The notes under the pieces: generated by a model | What the model was told of the DNA's origin: nothing | The model's input: only the letters and a program-made list of their open reading frames with translations | The model's database searches: none | In this document: positions 52,484-61,841 of the stretch, in pieces | How the letters are laid out: each line of letters opens with the position of its first letter | How positions within the stretch are numbered: position 1 is the first letter of the stretch | Origin: Pantoea ananatis LMG 2665 | Lineage (GTDB): Bacteria > Pseudomonadota > Gammaproteobacteria > Enterobacterales > Enterobacteriaceae | DNA: 64,000 nucleotides | Assembly (NCBI RefSeq): GCF_000710035.2 | Contig: NZ_JMJJ01000017.1 | Coordinates: 62,001 to 126,000, forward strand | Direction: 5' to 3' | Position numbers and translations under genes: made by a program

Positions 52484-54163
52484 TTAAAGTAACTGGCTGA
52501 GGTGAAGCTGCCCCATCAGCAAGTGGTTATCGGCGTAATCCACTGGCACTGCCACAACAGCAGGCCCCTGAACATCCATCGCTTTGCGCAGCGTGGGTTC
52601 CAGTTCGGAGGCACTGTTCACCGCGAATCCCGCCGCACCGAATGCTTCCGCATAGGCTTTAAAATCAATGGGTCCAAAGTTCACGCCTGAAACACGCTGA
52701 TATTTTTTCTCTTCCTGCATCGCCACCATGTTGTAAGCATTATCGACCCAGACAATGTGCAAAATGTTGGCGTTGAGCCTGACGGCGGTTTCCAGCTCCA
52801 TGCTTGACTGCAGGAAGCCGCCATCTCCTGAAACCGAGACGACTTTACGCTGTGGATCGACCAGCCAGGCACCAATCGCCCAGGGCAAGGCCACGCCCAT
52901 GGTTTGCTGCCCGTTAGAAATCATGATTTGGCGTGCGCGGAAGCTGTAGAGATAGCGGGCAATCCAGATATGGAAGCTGCCCATATCAACGGTGAGGCTG
53001 ACGTCGCTGTTGATAATGTCCTGCATTGCACGCACGATGCGCAGCGGATGAAGAGCAAACTGATTCAGGCTCGCGCCCTGTAATGCAAGTAACTGCCGCT
53101 GCTGCTGACGGTCCTCAAGGATACTGGCAGCCTCCTTGCTGAGCTGTAACGGCTGGCTGACCTTTTGTGCCAGTTTACGCAGCGTGGCGGCGATGTTGCC
53201 GACCAGCTCCGCATCTGGCAAATAGCGGTTGTCCGTTTCCGCTGGCACAACGTCAATGTGGATTAAGGTGGCATTCCCGCTGTTCCACATGGCAGGTTCA
53301 TACTCAACCGGGCTGTAGCCGATGGTAATAATCAGGTCGGCCTGTTGCAGCAGCTTGTCGCCTGCCTGATTGTTGAAAAGTCCCACGCGACCGGCAAAAC
53401 GGGAAAAGTGCTCCTGACGAACGGCACCCGCAGCCTGATACGTGCTGGTTACCGGGATATGGCTGCGGTTTAACAGATCGTGAATGGCTTCGCTATTCTC
53501 AGGCTGGCTTGCCATCAGGCCCAGCAAGATCACGGGATTTTTTGCGTGGGCGATCTCACGACTGACCGCATCAATCATCACATCCGGTGCCGCACCCAGC
53601 GTGATGCGGCCGTGATGGCTCAGCACCTTACCCGTGACCGGCTGATCAACGATATCCTGTGGCAGGCTGACAAACGCACCGCCGCCGCGACCGTGTTCAG
53701 CGTGACGAAACGCGTTTGATACACATTCCGCCAGTGCCGACGAGTCGGTGACTTCAACCGCATATTTTGTCACCGGGCGGAACATGGATACGGTATCAAG
53801 ACTCTGGTGAACCTGCTTGGCGCTGTCGGAGCGTTTGACCGCGCCCCCAATAGCCACCACCGGGTCGCCCTCACTGGTTGCGGTAGCCATACCGGTTACC
53901 AGGTTTGAGCAGCCCGGGCCGGATGTGACCAGCGCCACGCCAGCGTTACCCGTCAGACGGCCTACTGCCGCGGCCATAAAGGCGGCATTCGCCTCATGCC
54001 GCACGGGGATGGTCTGAATTGAAGAATCCAGCAGGGAATCAAATACCTTATCAATTTTTGCACCAGGGATGCCAAACACATGGCTGACGCCTTGCGCTTC
54101 AAGTTGCGCGACAACCAGGTCTGCACCGCAGTGCCAGAGTGTCGTATCAGAGAGAGTTTTCAT
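52484..54163 (-). CDS. budB: Catabolic acetolactate synthase BudB
   Basis: 559-residue ThDP enzyme that condenses two pyruvates to alpha-acetolactate. Catalytic Glu in VRHEANAAFMAAA (residue about 59); ThDP/Mg motif VSGDGGFLQSSMELETAVRLN ending in the Asn/Ala segment DNAYN. Being next to budA and budC and lacking a small regulatory subunit, it is the FAD-independent catabolic (pH 6) type. GAGG lies upstream of the ATG. Confidence 0.94.
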   Translation of the reverse strand: MKTLSDTTLWHCGADLVVAQLEAQGVSHVFGIPGAKIDKVFDSLLDSSIQTIPVRHEANAAFMAAAVGRLTGNAGVALVTSGPGCSNLVTGMATATSEGDPVVAIGGAVKRSDSAKQVHQSLDTVSMFRPVTKYAVEVTDSSALAECVSNAFRHAEHGRGGGAFVSLPQDIVDQPVTGKVLSHHGRITLGAAPDVMIDAVSREIAHAKNPVILLGLMASQPENSEAIHDLLNRSHIPVTSTYQAAGAVRQEHFSRFAGRVGLFNNQAGDKLLQQADLIITIGYSPVEYEPAMWNSGNATLIHIDVVPAETDNRYLPDAELVGNIAATLRKLAQKVSQPLQLSKEAASILEDRQQQRQLLALQGASLNQFALHPLRIVRAMQDIINSDVSLTVDMGSFHIWIARYLYSFRARQIMISNGQQTMGVALPWAIGAWLVDPQRKVVSVSGDGGFLQSSMELETAVRLNANILHIVWVDNAYNMVAMQEEKKYQRVSGVNFGPIDFKAYAEAFGAAGFAVNSASELEPTLRKAMDVQGPAVVAVPVDYADNHLLMGQLHLSQLL

Positions 54164-54179
54164 ATTTCAGGCCTCGTGA

Positions 54180-54962
54180 TTAGCTTTCGACAGAACGGAT
54201 GGCATCATCCAGATTTTCCGGCGTCAGGTTGGCATTAAGAAAGTCGGCGTTTTCAGGTAAATCGATCACCAGCTTGCTGATGGCACCAAAAGTCAGCGTG
54301 CCCTGCTCCAGCACATAATCCAGGATATGCCCACCGCCGGTTCTGTCGTCTGTGATGAAATGTTCGTGATATCCCGCGACGTTGATACCCTGCATGTACT
54401 GCGGCGTGCGGAAGCCAATAAGCTCGCCATGGCGGTGCGTGAATTCAAATATGGGCTGGTTTCCCAGAACTTCAGGCATCGATCGGTAAGGCCGGCACTG
54501 GCACGGAACGGTACGCGTCTGGACGGATGAAAAATGTCCGCTTACACGCAGTGCACAAAACTGGTTGTCGGAGGTGATTTCGCTGTCGATAAGCTGGTGC
54601 AGCGCATCGCGCTGAACCGCGCGTTCAAAAACGTGTTTATGCTTGGGTTGAAAAAAGGTCATTACCGCAAATGGCGTTTTCTGGTCAGGATCAGCAGGCC
54701 GGGCACTGCCATCGGCGCGCAGCTGATACACATTGCTGTCGAACGCAATGAGTTCACCATCCAGCTGATTGAAGGTTCCCAGACCAAAGTCACCTTTGCG
54801 CAGTAAGTCAGCAATCCTGGTTTCACCGTCATAAACACCACTCAGCAGCGCACTCATCAAAGAGGTTTGATACATAACACTTTCTGGCATGTTTTTTCGC
54901 AGCTTTTGAACGGTATCTTTTAGTTGATCCTCGCAGGAACAATCAGTTACAAAATTGCTCAT
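54180..54962 (-). CDS. budA: Alpha-acetolactate decarboxylase BudA
   Basis: 260 residues. It decarboxylates acetolactate to acetoin. The metal-binding GYHEHFITDDRTGGGH (three His residues) and the ALRVSGHFSSVQTRTVP block are diagnostic. GAGGC precedes the ATG. First gene of budABC, divergent from budR. Confidence 0.94.
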   Translation of the reverse strand: MSNFVTDCSCEDQLKDTVQKLRKNMPESVMYQTSLMSALLSGVYDGETRIADLLRKGDFGLGTFNQLDGELIAFDSNVYQLRADGSARPADPDQKTPFAVMTFFQPKHKHVFERAVQRDALHQLIDSEITSDNQFCALRVSGHFSSVQTRTVPCQCRPYRSMPEVLGNQPIFEFTHRHGELIGFRTPQYMQGINVAGYHEHFITDDRTGGGHILDYVLEQGTLTFGAISKLVIDLPENADFLNANLTPENLDDAIRSVES

Positions 54963-54976
54963 CGGATGCCTCGTAG

Positions 54977-55000
54977 GTTAACTGTTAAGCCGTGTTAACA
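54977..55000. promoter_or_regulatory. Candidate BudR operator
   Basis: GTTAAC (54977-54982) followed by the inverted repeat TGTTAA-GCCGTG-TTAACA (54983-55000), in the 104-base divergent gap between budA and budR. A dyad of this size fits a LysR-type activator site. Confidence 0.55.
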
Positions 55001-55066
55001 TAATGGTGACCCTGTTTGCGGACAGAATCCAATAGCAAAACCTGTAAACTTTGAGACGTTTTTAAT

Positions 55067-55960
55067 ATGGAACTGCGCCATCTACGTTATTTCGTTGCTG
55101 TCGCTCAAACGCAGCACTTTACCCGAGCGGCCGAACTGCTTGGCATTTCGCAGCCGCCACTCAGTCAGCAAATTCAGCGACTGGAGCATGAAATCGGTAC
55201 GCCGCTGTTAAAACGACTGACGCGCGGTGTGGAACTGACGGATGCAGGAAAAACATTTCTGGCGGATGCGATTGAAATCATTCAACTCGCCGATCATGCG
55301 CTGGAAAAGGCGAAAGGCGTTGCCCGGGGGATCTCTGGCAAAATGTCGCTGGGCTTTGCCAGTTCGGTGGCATTTGATCCCAACGTCTTTGAGATTATTC
55401 GGCGATTTAAAGATCGCTATCCCGCCCTGGAGCTGATGACGCGGGAAGAGAACATGTCATTGCTTATTCAGGATCTCCAGGAGGGATTGCTGGACGCGGC
55501 ATTTCTTCGTCTTCCCTGCGAAAGCAGTAAATCGTTTAATTTGCGCGTCATTTCTACCGAACGGATGCTGCTGGCTTTACCTGCTGCGCATCCTCTGCAA
55601 CAAAAATCCAGCATCGCGCTGAGCGAACTGGTGCAGGAAACCTTAATTATTTTTCCGCGAGACGTTTCACCCAGCCTGTATGAGCTTATTGTCAGTGCCT
55701 GTTTGCGCGCGGGTTTCTCCTCATCGTCTTTTCAGCAGGCTCCGCAAATCAGTTCTTCTCTAGGTATGGTTGGCGCAGGTTGCGGTATAGCCCTTATACC
55801 GGAATCGATGGTTTGCGTGCAGAATCCGCAGATTTGCTTCCGGGAAATCGCCAACAATACGCTTTTTACCGATGTGGCTTTTGCCTGGCGGCGGAATAAT
55901 GCGTCTAAAGCGGTTAACCATCTGTTGTCGCTGATTTCAGAAGGTCAAAGCGTAAACTGA
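55067..55960 (+). CDS. budR: LysR-family regulator of acetoin operon (BudR/AlsR)
   Basis: 297 residues. N-terminal winged helix (MELRHLRYFVAVAQTQHFTRAAELLGISQPPLSQQIQRLE) and a C-terminal inducer domain. Its position divergent from budABC, as in Klebsiella, indicates an activator responding to acetate or low pH. Confidence 0.9.
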   Translation: MELRHLRYFVAVAQTQHFTRAAELLGISQPPLSQQIQRLEHEIGTPLLKRLTRGVELTDAGKTFLADAIEIIQLADHALEKAKGVARGISGKMSLGFASSVAFDPNVFEIIRRFKDRYPALELMTREENMSLLIQDLQEGLLDAAFLRLPCESSKSFNLRVISTERMLLALPAAHPLQQKSSIALSELVQETLIIFPRDVSPSLYELIVSACLRAGFSSSSFQQAPQISSSLGMVGAGCGIALIPESMVCVQNPQICFREIANNTLFTDVAFAWRRNNASKAVNHLLSLISEGQSVN

Positions 55961-56165
55961 TGCACTGCTGTAAGCAGCCTTTTTCATCCGCTCACGGCCG
56001 TCTTCCTTATTCAGGGTAAAAATTTAGCGGTTGAGTTCCATCCCGTTTTAATAAACACATTTTGCTGGCACGTCTTATTTTCTGCTCTGCCGCCGATGAA
56101 AAAAGCGTGAGATATTGTCCGTTAGCCTCTTCGCATAAGTGAAAGTAACCTTCGCATTACTTTTA

Positions 56166-56295
56166 TTTATGCACCCTGGCGGTGCAACAAAGTCAATATC
56201 CTTTGAAACAATTCATTAACTTTTTGACCCCCTTCAAAGAACTGATAAATCATAAAATTTTTGGTTTATGCACTAACAATGCCTTATTTATGCAC
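56166..56295 (+). repeat. Three copies of TTTATGCAC upstream of gdh
   Basis: The 9-mer TTTATGCAC occurs at 56166-56174, 56265-56273 and 56287-56295, all in the same orientation, in the 530-base gap before the glutamate dehydrogenase gene. The first copy runs into GCACC-CTGGC-GGTGC. A repeated binding site for a nitrogen or amino-acid regulator is possible. The rest of 55961-56490 has no convincing gene; a GTG-started frame at 56182-56409 lacks support. Confidence 0.5.
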
Positions 56296-56490
56296 GAAAC
56301 AGCCGCATCCGGGGCAGATAAGTCGAAATATTATTCACTCTTATTCACCGTTAATCGAAATAGCATGGGGATAATGACCGCCTGGTCGACATCATATTTT
56401 CTCTGGTAATGATAAATTATGTCGGCGCGCTTAAGCGCGCGTCATCCCACGGCTCAACACAATAAATAACTTCGATAAGAAAGGTTTTGT

Positions 56491-57765
56491 ATGGATAAGT
56501 TATCTTACGCGTCTGACAGTAGTACTTCAGCCTGGTCCACCTACCTACAACAAATCGATCGCGTTGCGCCTTACCTGGGCGACCTTACGCGCTGGATTGA
56601 TACTTTACGTCATCCTAAGCGTGCATTAATTGTTGATATTCCTCTGCAAATGGATGACGGCTCCATTCGTCATTTTGAGGGTTATCGTGTTCAGCACAAC
56701 CTTTCACGCGGTCCGGGTAAAGGCGGGATTCGCTATCATCCCGATGTCGATTTAAATGAGGTTATGGCCCTTTCAGCCTGGATGACCATCAAGTGTGCCG
56801 CTGTCAATCTGCCCTACGGCGGGGCAAAAGGTGGGATTCGTGTCGATCCTTTTAAACTGTCTGAAGGCGAACTCGAACGTCTGACGCGCCGCTATACCAG
56901 CGAGATCGGTATCATCATTGGACCGCAAAAAGATATCCCGGCCCCCGATGTCGGCACCAATGGCAAAGTGATGGCCTGGATGATGGATACCTACTCCATG
57001 AATCTGGGCACCACGGTGACGGGTGTGGTGACAGGTAAACCTATTCACCTTGGCGGCTCCCTCGGCCGTGAAAAAGCGACCGGCCGTGGTGTGTTCGTCA
57101 CTGGCCGTGAGGTTGCTGGCCGAGCCGGCATCCAGATTGAAGGCGCACGTGTCGCCGTACAGGGATTTGGTAACGTAGGCAGTGAAGCCGCCCGGTTGTT
57201 TAGTCAGGCGGGCGCGCGCGTTGTGGCGATTCAGGATCACACTGCAACGCTGTTCAACGCTGACGGCATGGATATGGATGCGTTGACACAATGGCAGACT
57301 GAAAACAAGCAGATCGCAGGCTTCCCCGGTGCACAAAACATCGAGAAAGAGCGTTTCTGGCATACGGAAATGGATATTCTGATCCCTGCCGCGCTGGAAG
57401 GACAAATCACGCGGGAGCGTGCTGAGATCCTGAGCTGTAAGCTGGTGCTCGAAGGCGCTAACGGTCCGACCTATCCGGATGCTGATGATGTTCTGGCAAA
57501 CCGCGGTGTGATTGTTGTACCCGACGTGATTTGTAACGCCGGGGGTGTGACAGTCAGTTACTTCGAATGGGTGCAGGATATGGCCAGCTTCTTCTGGAGC
57601 GAAGAGGAAATTAATAAACGCTCAGACAAGATCATGACGGAAGCCATGGTTCACGTATGGGAAAAAGCCAAAGAGAAAGCGTGCTCGTTGCGTACCGCAG
57701 CCTATATCGTGGCCTGCGAACGTATCCTGATGGCACGTAAAGATCGCGGTATCTATCCGGGTTAA
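56491..57765 (+). CDS. gdhA: Glutamate dehydrogenase
   Basis: 424-residue Glu/Leu/Phe/Val dehydrogenase interconverting glutamate and 2-oxoglutarate plus ammonia. Substrate-binding GPGKGGIRYHP and catalytic lysine in NLPYGGAKGGIRVDP; conserved PAPDVGTNGKVMAW; Rossmann motif VQGFGNVGSEAA. The 424-residue length and these motifs fit the shorter hexameric class (Bacillus RocG/GudB-like) rather than the 447-residue E. coli GdhA, so a catabolic NAD-linked role is plausible. A consensus-like AGAAAGG lies before the ATG; a strong terminator follows. Confidence 0.88.
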   Translation: MDKLSYASDSSTSAWSTYLQQIDRVAPYLGDLTRWIDTLRHPKRALIVDIPLQMDDGSIRHFEGYRVQHNLSRGPGKGGIRYHPDVDLNEVMALSAWMTIKCAAVNLPYGGAKGGIRVDPFKLSEGELERLTRRYTSEIGIIIGPQKDIPAPDVGTNGKVMAWMMDTYSMNLGTTVTGVVTGKPIHLGGSLGREKATGRGVFVTGREVAGRAGIQIEGARVAVQGFGNVGSEAARLFSQAGARVVAIQDHTATLFNADGMDMDALTQWQTENKQIAGFPGAQNIEKERFWHTEMDILIPAALEGQITRERAEILSCKLVLEGANGPTYPDADDVLANRGVIVVPDVICNAGGVTVSYFEWVQDMASFFWSEEEINKRSDKIMTEAMVHVWEKAKEKACSLRTAAYIVACERILMARKDRGIYPG

Positions 57766-57771
57766 TGACTG

Positions 57772-57804
57772 AAAACACAACCCGCACCGTGCGGGTTGTG
57801 TTTT
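57772..57804. terminator. Bidirectional rho-independent terminator
   Basis: AAAACACAACCCGCA, loop CCG, TGCGGGTTGTGTTTT: a 15-bp perfect stem with A/T ends between the convergent gdh and chemoreceptor genes. Confidence 0.93.
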
Positions 57805-57820
57805 AGCGGTTTACCGCGCG

Positions 57821-59752
57821 TTAGCGGAACTGCTCCACCGTTTGCGCCAACTGCTGCGCCTGATCTTCCAGCGAGCTGGCGGCTGCAGACATTTGCTGCA
57901 CCAGTGCGGCGTTTTGTTGTGTCGTACCGTCCATCTCGTTAACTGCGACAGTGACCTGACCGATACCGCGCGCCTGTTCATCAGAGGCAGAAACGATTTC
58001 ATCAATGATGCTCTGCACTGACGATACGGCCTGCGTCATCTCATGCATCGTTTTGCCTGCTTCGTTAACCAGTTTCACGCCGCTTTGAACCCGAACGCTC
58101 GATTCTTCAATCAGGGCAGCGATATCTTTCACCGCGCCCGCACTTCGCTGCGCAAGATTACGCACCTCAGAGGCCACGACAGCAAAGCCTCGTCCCTGCT
58201 CGCCAGCGCGCGCCGCCTCAACCGCAGCGTTAAGGGCCAGAATATTCGTCTGGAAGGCGATGCTGTTGATCATCGTAGTAATGTCACCAATTTTCTTCGA
58301 GCTGTCATCAATCTGTGACATGGTCTGCACCACCTGCCCAACCAGCGCTTCGCCCCGGCTGGCGATTGAGGTGGCATTTTCGGTCAGATTCGTGGCCTGT
58401 TGAGCATTATCGGCATTCAGGCGAACCGTTGCGCTGATTTGCTCCATGCTGGCTGCAGTCTCCTCCAGCGCAGCCGCCTGCTGTTCGGTACGCGATGCCA
58501 GATCGAGGTTACCACTGGCAATCTCGCTAGCCCCTTCTCGCACCGACGCGCTGGCATCTTTGATTTGGCCCACAATAGATTGCAGCTGGCTTTGCATGGT
58601 ATGCAGCGCATAAAACAGGCTGCTGTTGTCGCCCGGTGCAACGTGAAAGCGGTTACTGAGCTTACCTTCCGCAACCGCCAGCGCTATTCTGGCTGCCTCT
58701 GCGGGCTCGCCGCCGAGCGGACGCATGACTTTGCGATTGAACAAGAGCCCCAGTACCGCGCCGACCAGCAGGATGCTTACCAGCATCAGTCCGATAGCCC
58801 AGTAGAGTTGGCGATTCGCCGCAGCCATCACCTGGCTGACCGGTGCGACAATCCCAACGTACCAGGGCTTATCGCTATTGCCTACCGTGACCGGATACCA
58901 GGTATACATGGCTTTTTCGCCCAGCACAGGGTCGTCATGTTCCACAATTTGCTGGGTGAAATTGTCTTTTTCCCCCTTCCACGCTTTGCCCGCCTCATCT
59001 TTATCTGGCGAGGAAACGACTTTGCCTGTGTTAGAGAGCAACAGGGCATAACCGGTGTCCTGCCAGGGTTTTATCTGGTTAACTTTCTTTTGTAGTGAGG
59101 CAAGGGAGATATCGGAAGTCACCACGCCGTAAAGTTTACCCTGATCGATAATGGGTGAGGCTACAGAGGTCAATAACGTTGGTATACCATTGTAGGCATA
59201 ACTGTAGGGCTCAATCAGCGTATCTTTTCTTGTCTGCTGGGGAACCAGATAATAATCACCCTGACCCGGCGTTAAAAAGGACAGTAACGGATGCATGGCG
59301 TAATTACCGGCCTGATCGCGGTCAACAAACCAGGCATAACGGCCCTGTGGCGGCTGTCCGCTCTGACCTGCAAATTCAGCATCACGACCATCAAACGCGT
59401 TGGGTTCAAAAATCACAGACATCGAGAGATAATCAGGATTGGCTCTGAGTGAATATTCCATGATTCTGTCAGCGACTTTACGATCGTTAATGCCCGCTTT
59501 GGGTAGAGCAATCAGACTTTGGCCTAAGCTGTGCGCCATATTAAGGGCATAACTCAGCTCTTGTTGAATTTGCAGCCCGCGACTTTGAGCGATCTGCTGC
59601 AGATAATTTTCGGCCAGCGTTTTTTGTTCTTTTGCCGACTGCCAGCTCAGAACACCAATCGTCACGGTAAACCCAAGCGTAATCGTCAGGCCGCCCGCAA
59701 GAAGCATCTGCGTGCGGGTACTCATGGTTTTTTTAATGGGTTGAGTGGTCAT
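57821..59752 (-). CDS. Methyl-accepting chemotaxis protein with dCache domain
   Basis: 643 residues. N-terminal membrane helix (about 20-42), a large periplasmic double-Cache domain with YLSMSVIFEPNAFDGRD, RYAWFVDRDQAG, LIEPYSYAYNG and VVTSDISLASL, second membrane helix (about 325-345), HAMP, and signalling hairpin EAARAGEQGRGFAVVASEVR. It ends TVEQFR without an NWETF-type pentapeptide, so it probably relies on other receptors for adaptation. dCache receptors often sense amino acids, polyamines or organic acids. The start is ATG 59752 with GGGGAAT upstream. Confidence 0.93.
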   Translation of the reverse strand: MTTQPIKKTMSTRTQMLLAGGLTITLGFTVTIGVLSWQSAKEQKTLAENYLQQIAQSRGLQIQQELSYALNMAHSLGQSLIALPKAGINDRKVADRIMEYSLRANPDYLSMSVIFEPNAFDGRDAEFAGQSGQPPQGRYAWFVDRDQAGNYAMHPLLSFLTPGQGDYYLVPQQTRKDTLIEPYSYAYNGIPTLLTSVASPIIDQGKLYGVVTSDISLASLQKKVNQIKPWQDTGYALLLSNTGKVVSSPDKDEAGKAWKGEKDNFTQQIVEHDDPVLGEKAMYTWYPVTVGNSDKPWYVGIVAPVSQVMAAANRQLYWAIGLMLVSILLVGAVLGLLFNRKVMRPLGGEPAEAARIALAVAEGKLSNRFHVAPGDNSSLFYALHTMQSQLQSIVGQIKDASASVREGASEIASGNLDLASRTEQQAAALEETAASMEQISATVRLNADNAQQATNLTENATSIASRGEALVGQVVQTMSQIDDSSKKIGDITTMINSIAFQTNILALNAAVEAARAGEQGRGFAVVASEVRNLAQRSAGAVKDIAALIEESSVRVQSGVKLVNEAGKTMHEMTQAVSSVQSIIDEIVSASDEQARGIGQVTVAVNEMDGTTQQNAALVQQMSAAASSLEDQAQQLAQTVEQFR

Positions 59753-59824
59753 ATTGATTCCCCTGGAATACACCGGCTAAATTAACCACCCTGTCAGATA
59801 CAATCTTTCATGTCCCTGGAATAA

Positions 59825-59851
59825 CTATCGGCGCGCCAGAATTTAACTTTA
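59825..59851 (-). promoter_or_regulatory. FliA (sigma-28) promoter of chemoreceptor gene
   Basis: On the minus strand: TAAAGTTA, 11 bases, GCCGATAG; one mismatch in each hexamer block and exact spacing. It lies 73 bases upstream of the start. Confidence 0.85.
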
Positions 59852-59911
59852 ATAAGATGAATCAAAGCCAGAATCGGCTCACATTATCCGTTGCGGGCAA
59901 AAAGAGGATTT

Positions 59912-60250
59912 ATGATTTCGAAAGACAACGCAGAACATTATGTTTGGGGAAATAACTGTGATGGTTGGCATCTGCTGAAACGCCAGGATTTAAGCATTAT
60001 TCATGAACATATGCCGCCTGCGACTGCTGAAACCCGACACTTTCACGTTCAGTCTCGCCAGTTCTTTTTCGTTTTAGAGGGAGAGCTGACGATGGAAATT
60101 GAGGGCATCGTGCATCTCCTGCAGGCGCAGCAAGGCATTGAGATCTCACCGGGTGCGAAACATCAGGCACGTAACGACGGAAATGACAGTGTCACTTTTT
60201 TAGTTATTTCCCATCCGACGACCCGAGGCGATCGTACCGATCTGACCTGA
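59912..60250 (+). CDS. Cupin-domain protein
   Basis: 112 residues, single cupin: motif 1 ETRHFHVQSRQFFFVLEGEL (His, His, Gln, Glu-like) and motif 2 ISPGAKHQARN with the third His. Probably binds a metal; substrate unknown. Start at ATG 59912 with AGAGGA upstream. Single gene. Confidence 0.82.
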   Translation: MISKDNAEHYVWGNNCDGWHLLKRQDLSIIHEHMPPATAETRHFHVQSRQFFFVLEGELTMEIEGIVHLLQAQQGIEISPGAKHQARNDGNDSVTFLVISHPTTRGDRTDLT

Positions 60251-60583
60251 ACATGGCCATAATAATACGCAGGAATCCGTTACTGATCTGAATAGTATTG
60301 ATATGAAACAATACATAGGCGAGGATTAAATGGCAGTCTGTGCCCTCTTCTAACCAGGCATAACTGAACCGGGAACCCATTCATGCTAAACAAATCAGGC
60401 TGGTTTCATGGTTATGTACTTTGCATGACGTGCATGGCCAGATACCTTCATCACTATGCTTTTGCCGTAACGCATTTGATTCGCTGAGAAGGATCAAAAG
60501 ACCCACGCTGAGTCGGTCATTGACGGATAAAAGACAGGAAACGAGAGTGGTTATGCTGGAAGCAGGCTTCCAGCATAACCCGG
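60251..60583. other. Intergenic region ending in a 14-bp perfect hairpin
   Basis: No credible gene (a 34-codon frame from 60383 is unsupported). GGTTATGCTGGAAG (60549-60562), loop CAGG, CTTCCAGCATAACC (60567-60580) lies directly after the yebG stop. It probably ends or protects the yebG transcript, although no U-tract is present. Confidence 0.55.
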
Positions 60584-60910
60584 TCAGGCGGCTTTGACGG
60601 CGCGGACTTTCTTGTCACTTTGCGGCGCATGATCAGCATCCGTCGCTTCAGGGGCGCTACCGCCTGAGGTTGACTGAGGCAGTTTACTGGTGCGAAGAAT
60701 GTGCTGCACGGCGTCTTTTTGTTCTGCCAGCAACAGGCCGAGTGTTTCAGCCTGAGATTCATCCATCTCCGCCTGATGAGTCAGCAACCAGTCGGTGAAC
60801 GCTTCCGCCATATCCAGCATTTTGTCGTAGGCATCAGCCTCTTTTTTGTTGGCAAATGTCATCTTCTCTTCACCTTTTCTGACCACTACAAATTTTGTCT
60901 CAACAGCCAT
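60584..60910 (-). CDS. yebG: DNA-damage-inducible protein YebG
   Basis: 108 residues (E. coli YebG 96), beginning MAVETKFVVVRKGEEKMTF with the conserved KKEADAYDKMLDMAE and LAEQKDAVQHILRTSKLP blocks. A small SOS protein of unclear biochemical role. The C-terminal tail is longer and Lys/Ala-rich here. The start is ATG 60910; the 12-codon upstream extension runs into the LexA box and is rejected. Confidence 0.92.
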   Translation of the reverse strand: MAVETKFVVVRKGEEKMTFANKKEADAYDKMLDMAEAFTDWLLTHQAEMDESQAETLGLLLAEQKDAVQHILRTSKLPQSTSGGSAPEATDADHAPQSDKKVRAVKAA

Positions 60911-60925
60911 AGTTTTGCCCTCAGG

Positions 60926-60945
60926 TACTGTGTATTTATACAGCA
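60926..60945 (-). promoter_or_regulatory. LexA (SOS) box of yebG
   Basis: TACTGT-GTATTTAT-ACAGCA: the CTG-N10-CAG core is intact and 17 of 20 bases match the LexA consensus. It lies 16 bases upstream of the yebG ATG, as in E. coli. Confidence 0.9.
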
Positions 60946-61046
60946 TACCACAGTAATCCGCATTTTCCAGAGAAGAATCACCACGCCCGATAAACCTGAC
61001 ATGCGGTTCAGATTTTACAACGACGTGGTCAGCCCCGCCCCGCGCA

Positions 61047-61841
61047 TCACGCCAGAAGCGCTTGCATAAAATCGGCCAGGGCTTTTCGAGGATCGTCTTC
61101 TTCAGAGACGATCATTTCAATGCCCCACTGACCCAGCACTTCTTTTGCCACCGGGTTATTGCGGTTAGTGAAAAGGTACGACTTGGGGCGCGCAGTGGCC
61201 AGGCCCGTGCGCCCCCACATTTTGGTCAGGCGATAAAACAGCAGACGAATATTAAAGTCACTGATGCTGTAGCCCACGAACAACACCGAATTCCCCATGA
61301 CATCATGGGTCAGTTTGATATCCAGCGGCGAATCAAAATAGAGGCGCTCAAAGTAACTGCTTTCATCTAAAACGATGGAGGTATCATCATCAAAGTCGCC
61401 GTGCAGTTTAATGATGTGGCGCTTGTCTTCAGTTAATGACACCAGATCGGCCGCATTCGCGACTTTTGAGTAAGGCACACCGTGCGCCTCATGTGCCGCT
61501 TCCAGCCAGCGGTCATAATTGGTGGTATAGATACGCGAAAAGTTGCCCTGCGTGATCATGGTGTGAATTTCAGAGCTACGAACATCAATATCCGGCCGAT
61601 GCCATTCGCGATCCATCCAGCTTCTCAACGGCCCTAGCGATCCTTTTTTTTGCTTATAGTATTCGGCCAGGGAAAGGTGCGTACCATAGGTATTAAAAAT
61701 TTTGGGATCGTACCCCAGCTCGTTGGCCAGATGGGCAATGAGCTCATGCCATTCTGGCAGGCCAAGATTGCGGGACAGGCCTGCACCGGCAAAGAGTATC
61801 AGCTTACCGGAGTCATAAGCCCGCTTCAGTTCAGGTTTCAT
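61047..61841 (-). CDS. SIR2-like domain protein, predicted NADase effector
   Basis: 264 residues, a single SIR2-like (SIR2_2-type) domain. NAD-binding GAGLS at residues 19-23, catalytic-type Asn108 in YTTNYDRW, His147 in IIKLHGDFDDD, and a later FVGYSISDFNIR block. These are the motifs of NAD+-degrading SIR2 effectors in anti-phage systems (ThsA, DSR, SIR2-HerA), not of protein deacetylases: the zinc-binding cysteines of true sirtuins are absent. Its ATG overlaps the stop of the HAM1-like gene (ATGA), so the two are translationally coupled and probably act as a complex. No transmembrane segment. Confidence 0.85.
   Translation of the reverse strand: MKPELKRAYDSGKLILFAGAGLSRNLGLPEWHELIAHLANELGYDPKIFNTYGTHLSLAEYYKQKKGSLGPLRSWMDREWHRPDIDVRSSEIHTMITQGNFSRIYTTNYDRWLEAAHEAHGVPYSKVANAADLVSLTEDKRHIIKLHGDFDDDTSIVLDESSYFERLYFDSPLDIKLTHDVMGNSVLFVGYSISDFNIRLLFYRLTKMWGRTGLATARPKSYLFTNRNNPVAKEVLGQWGIEMIVSEEDDPRKALADFMQALLA

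Noticed and set aside
56182..56409. 75-codon GTG-started frame upstream of gdh
   Set aside because: No RBS or motif, and it overlaps the repeated TTTATGCAC elements; more likely control region.
60383..60487. 34-codon frame after the cupin gene
   Set aside because: Only a weak GGGA upstream, no membrane or domain pattern, and no downstream partner.
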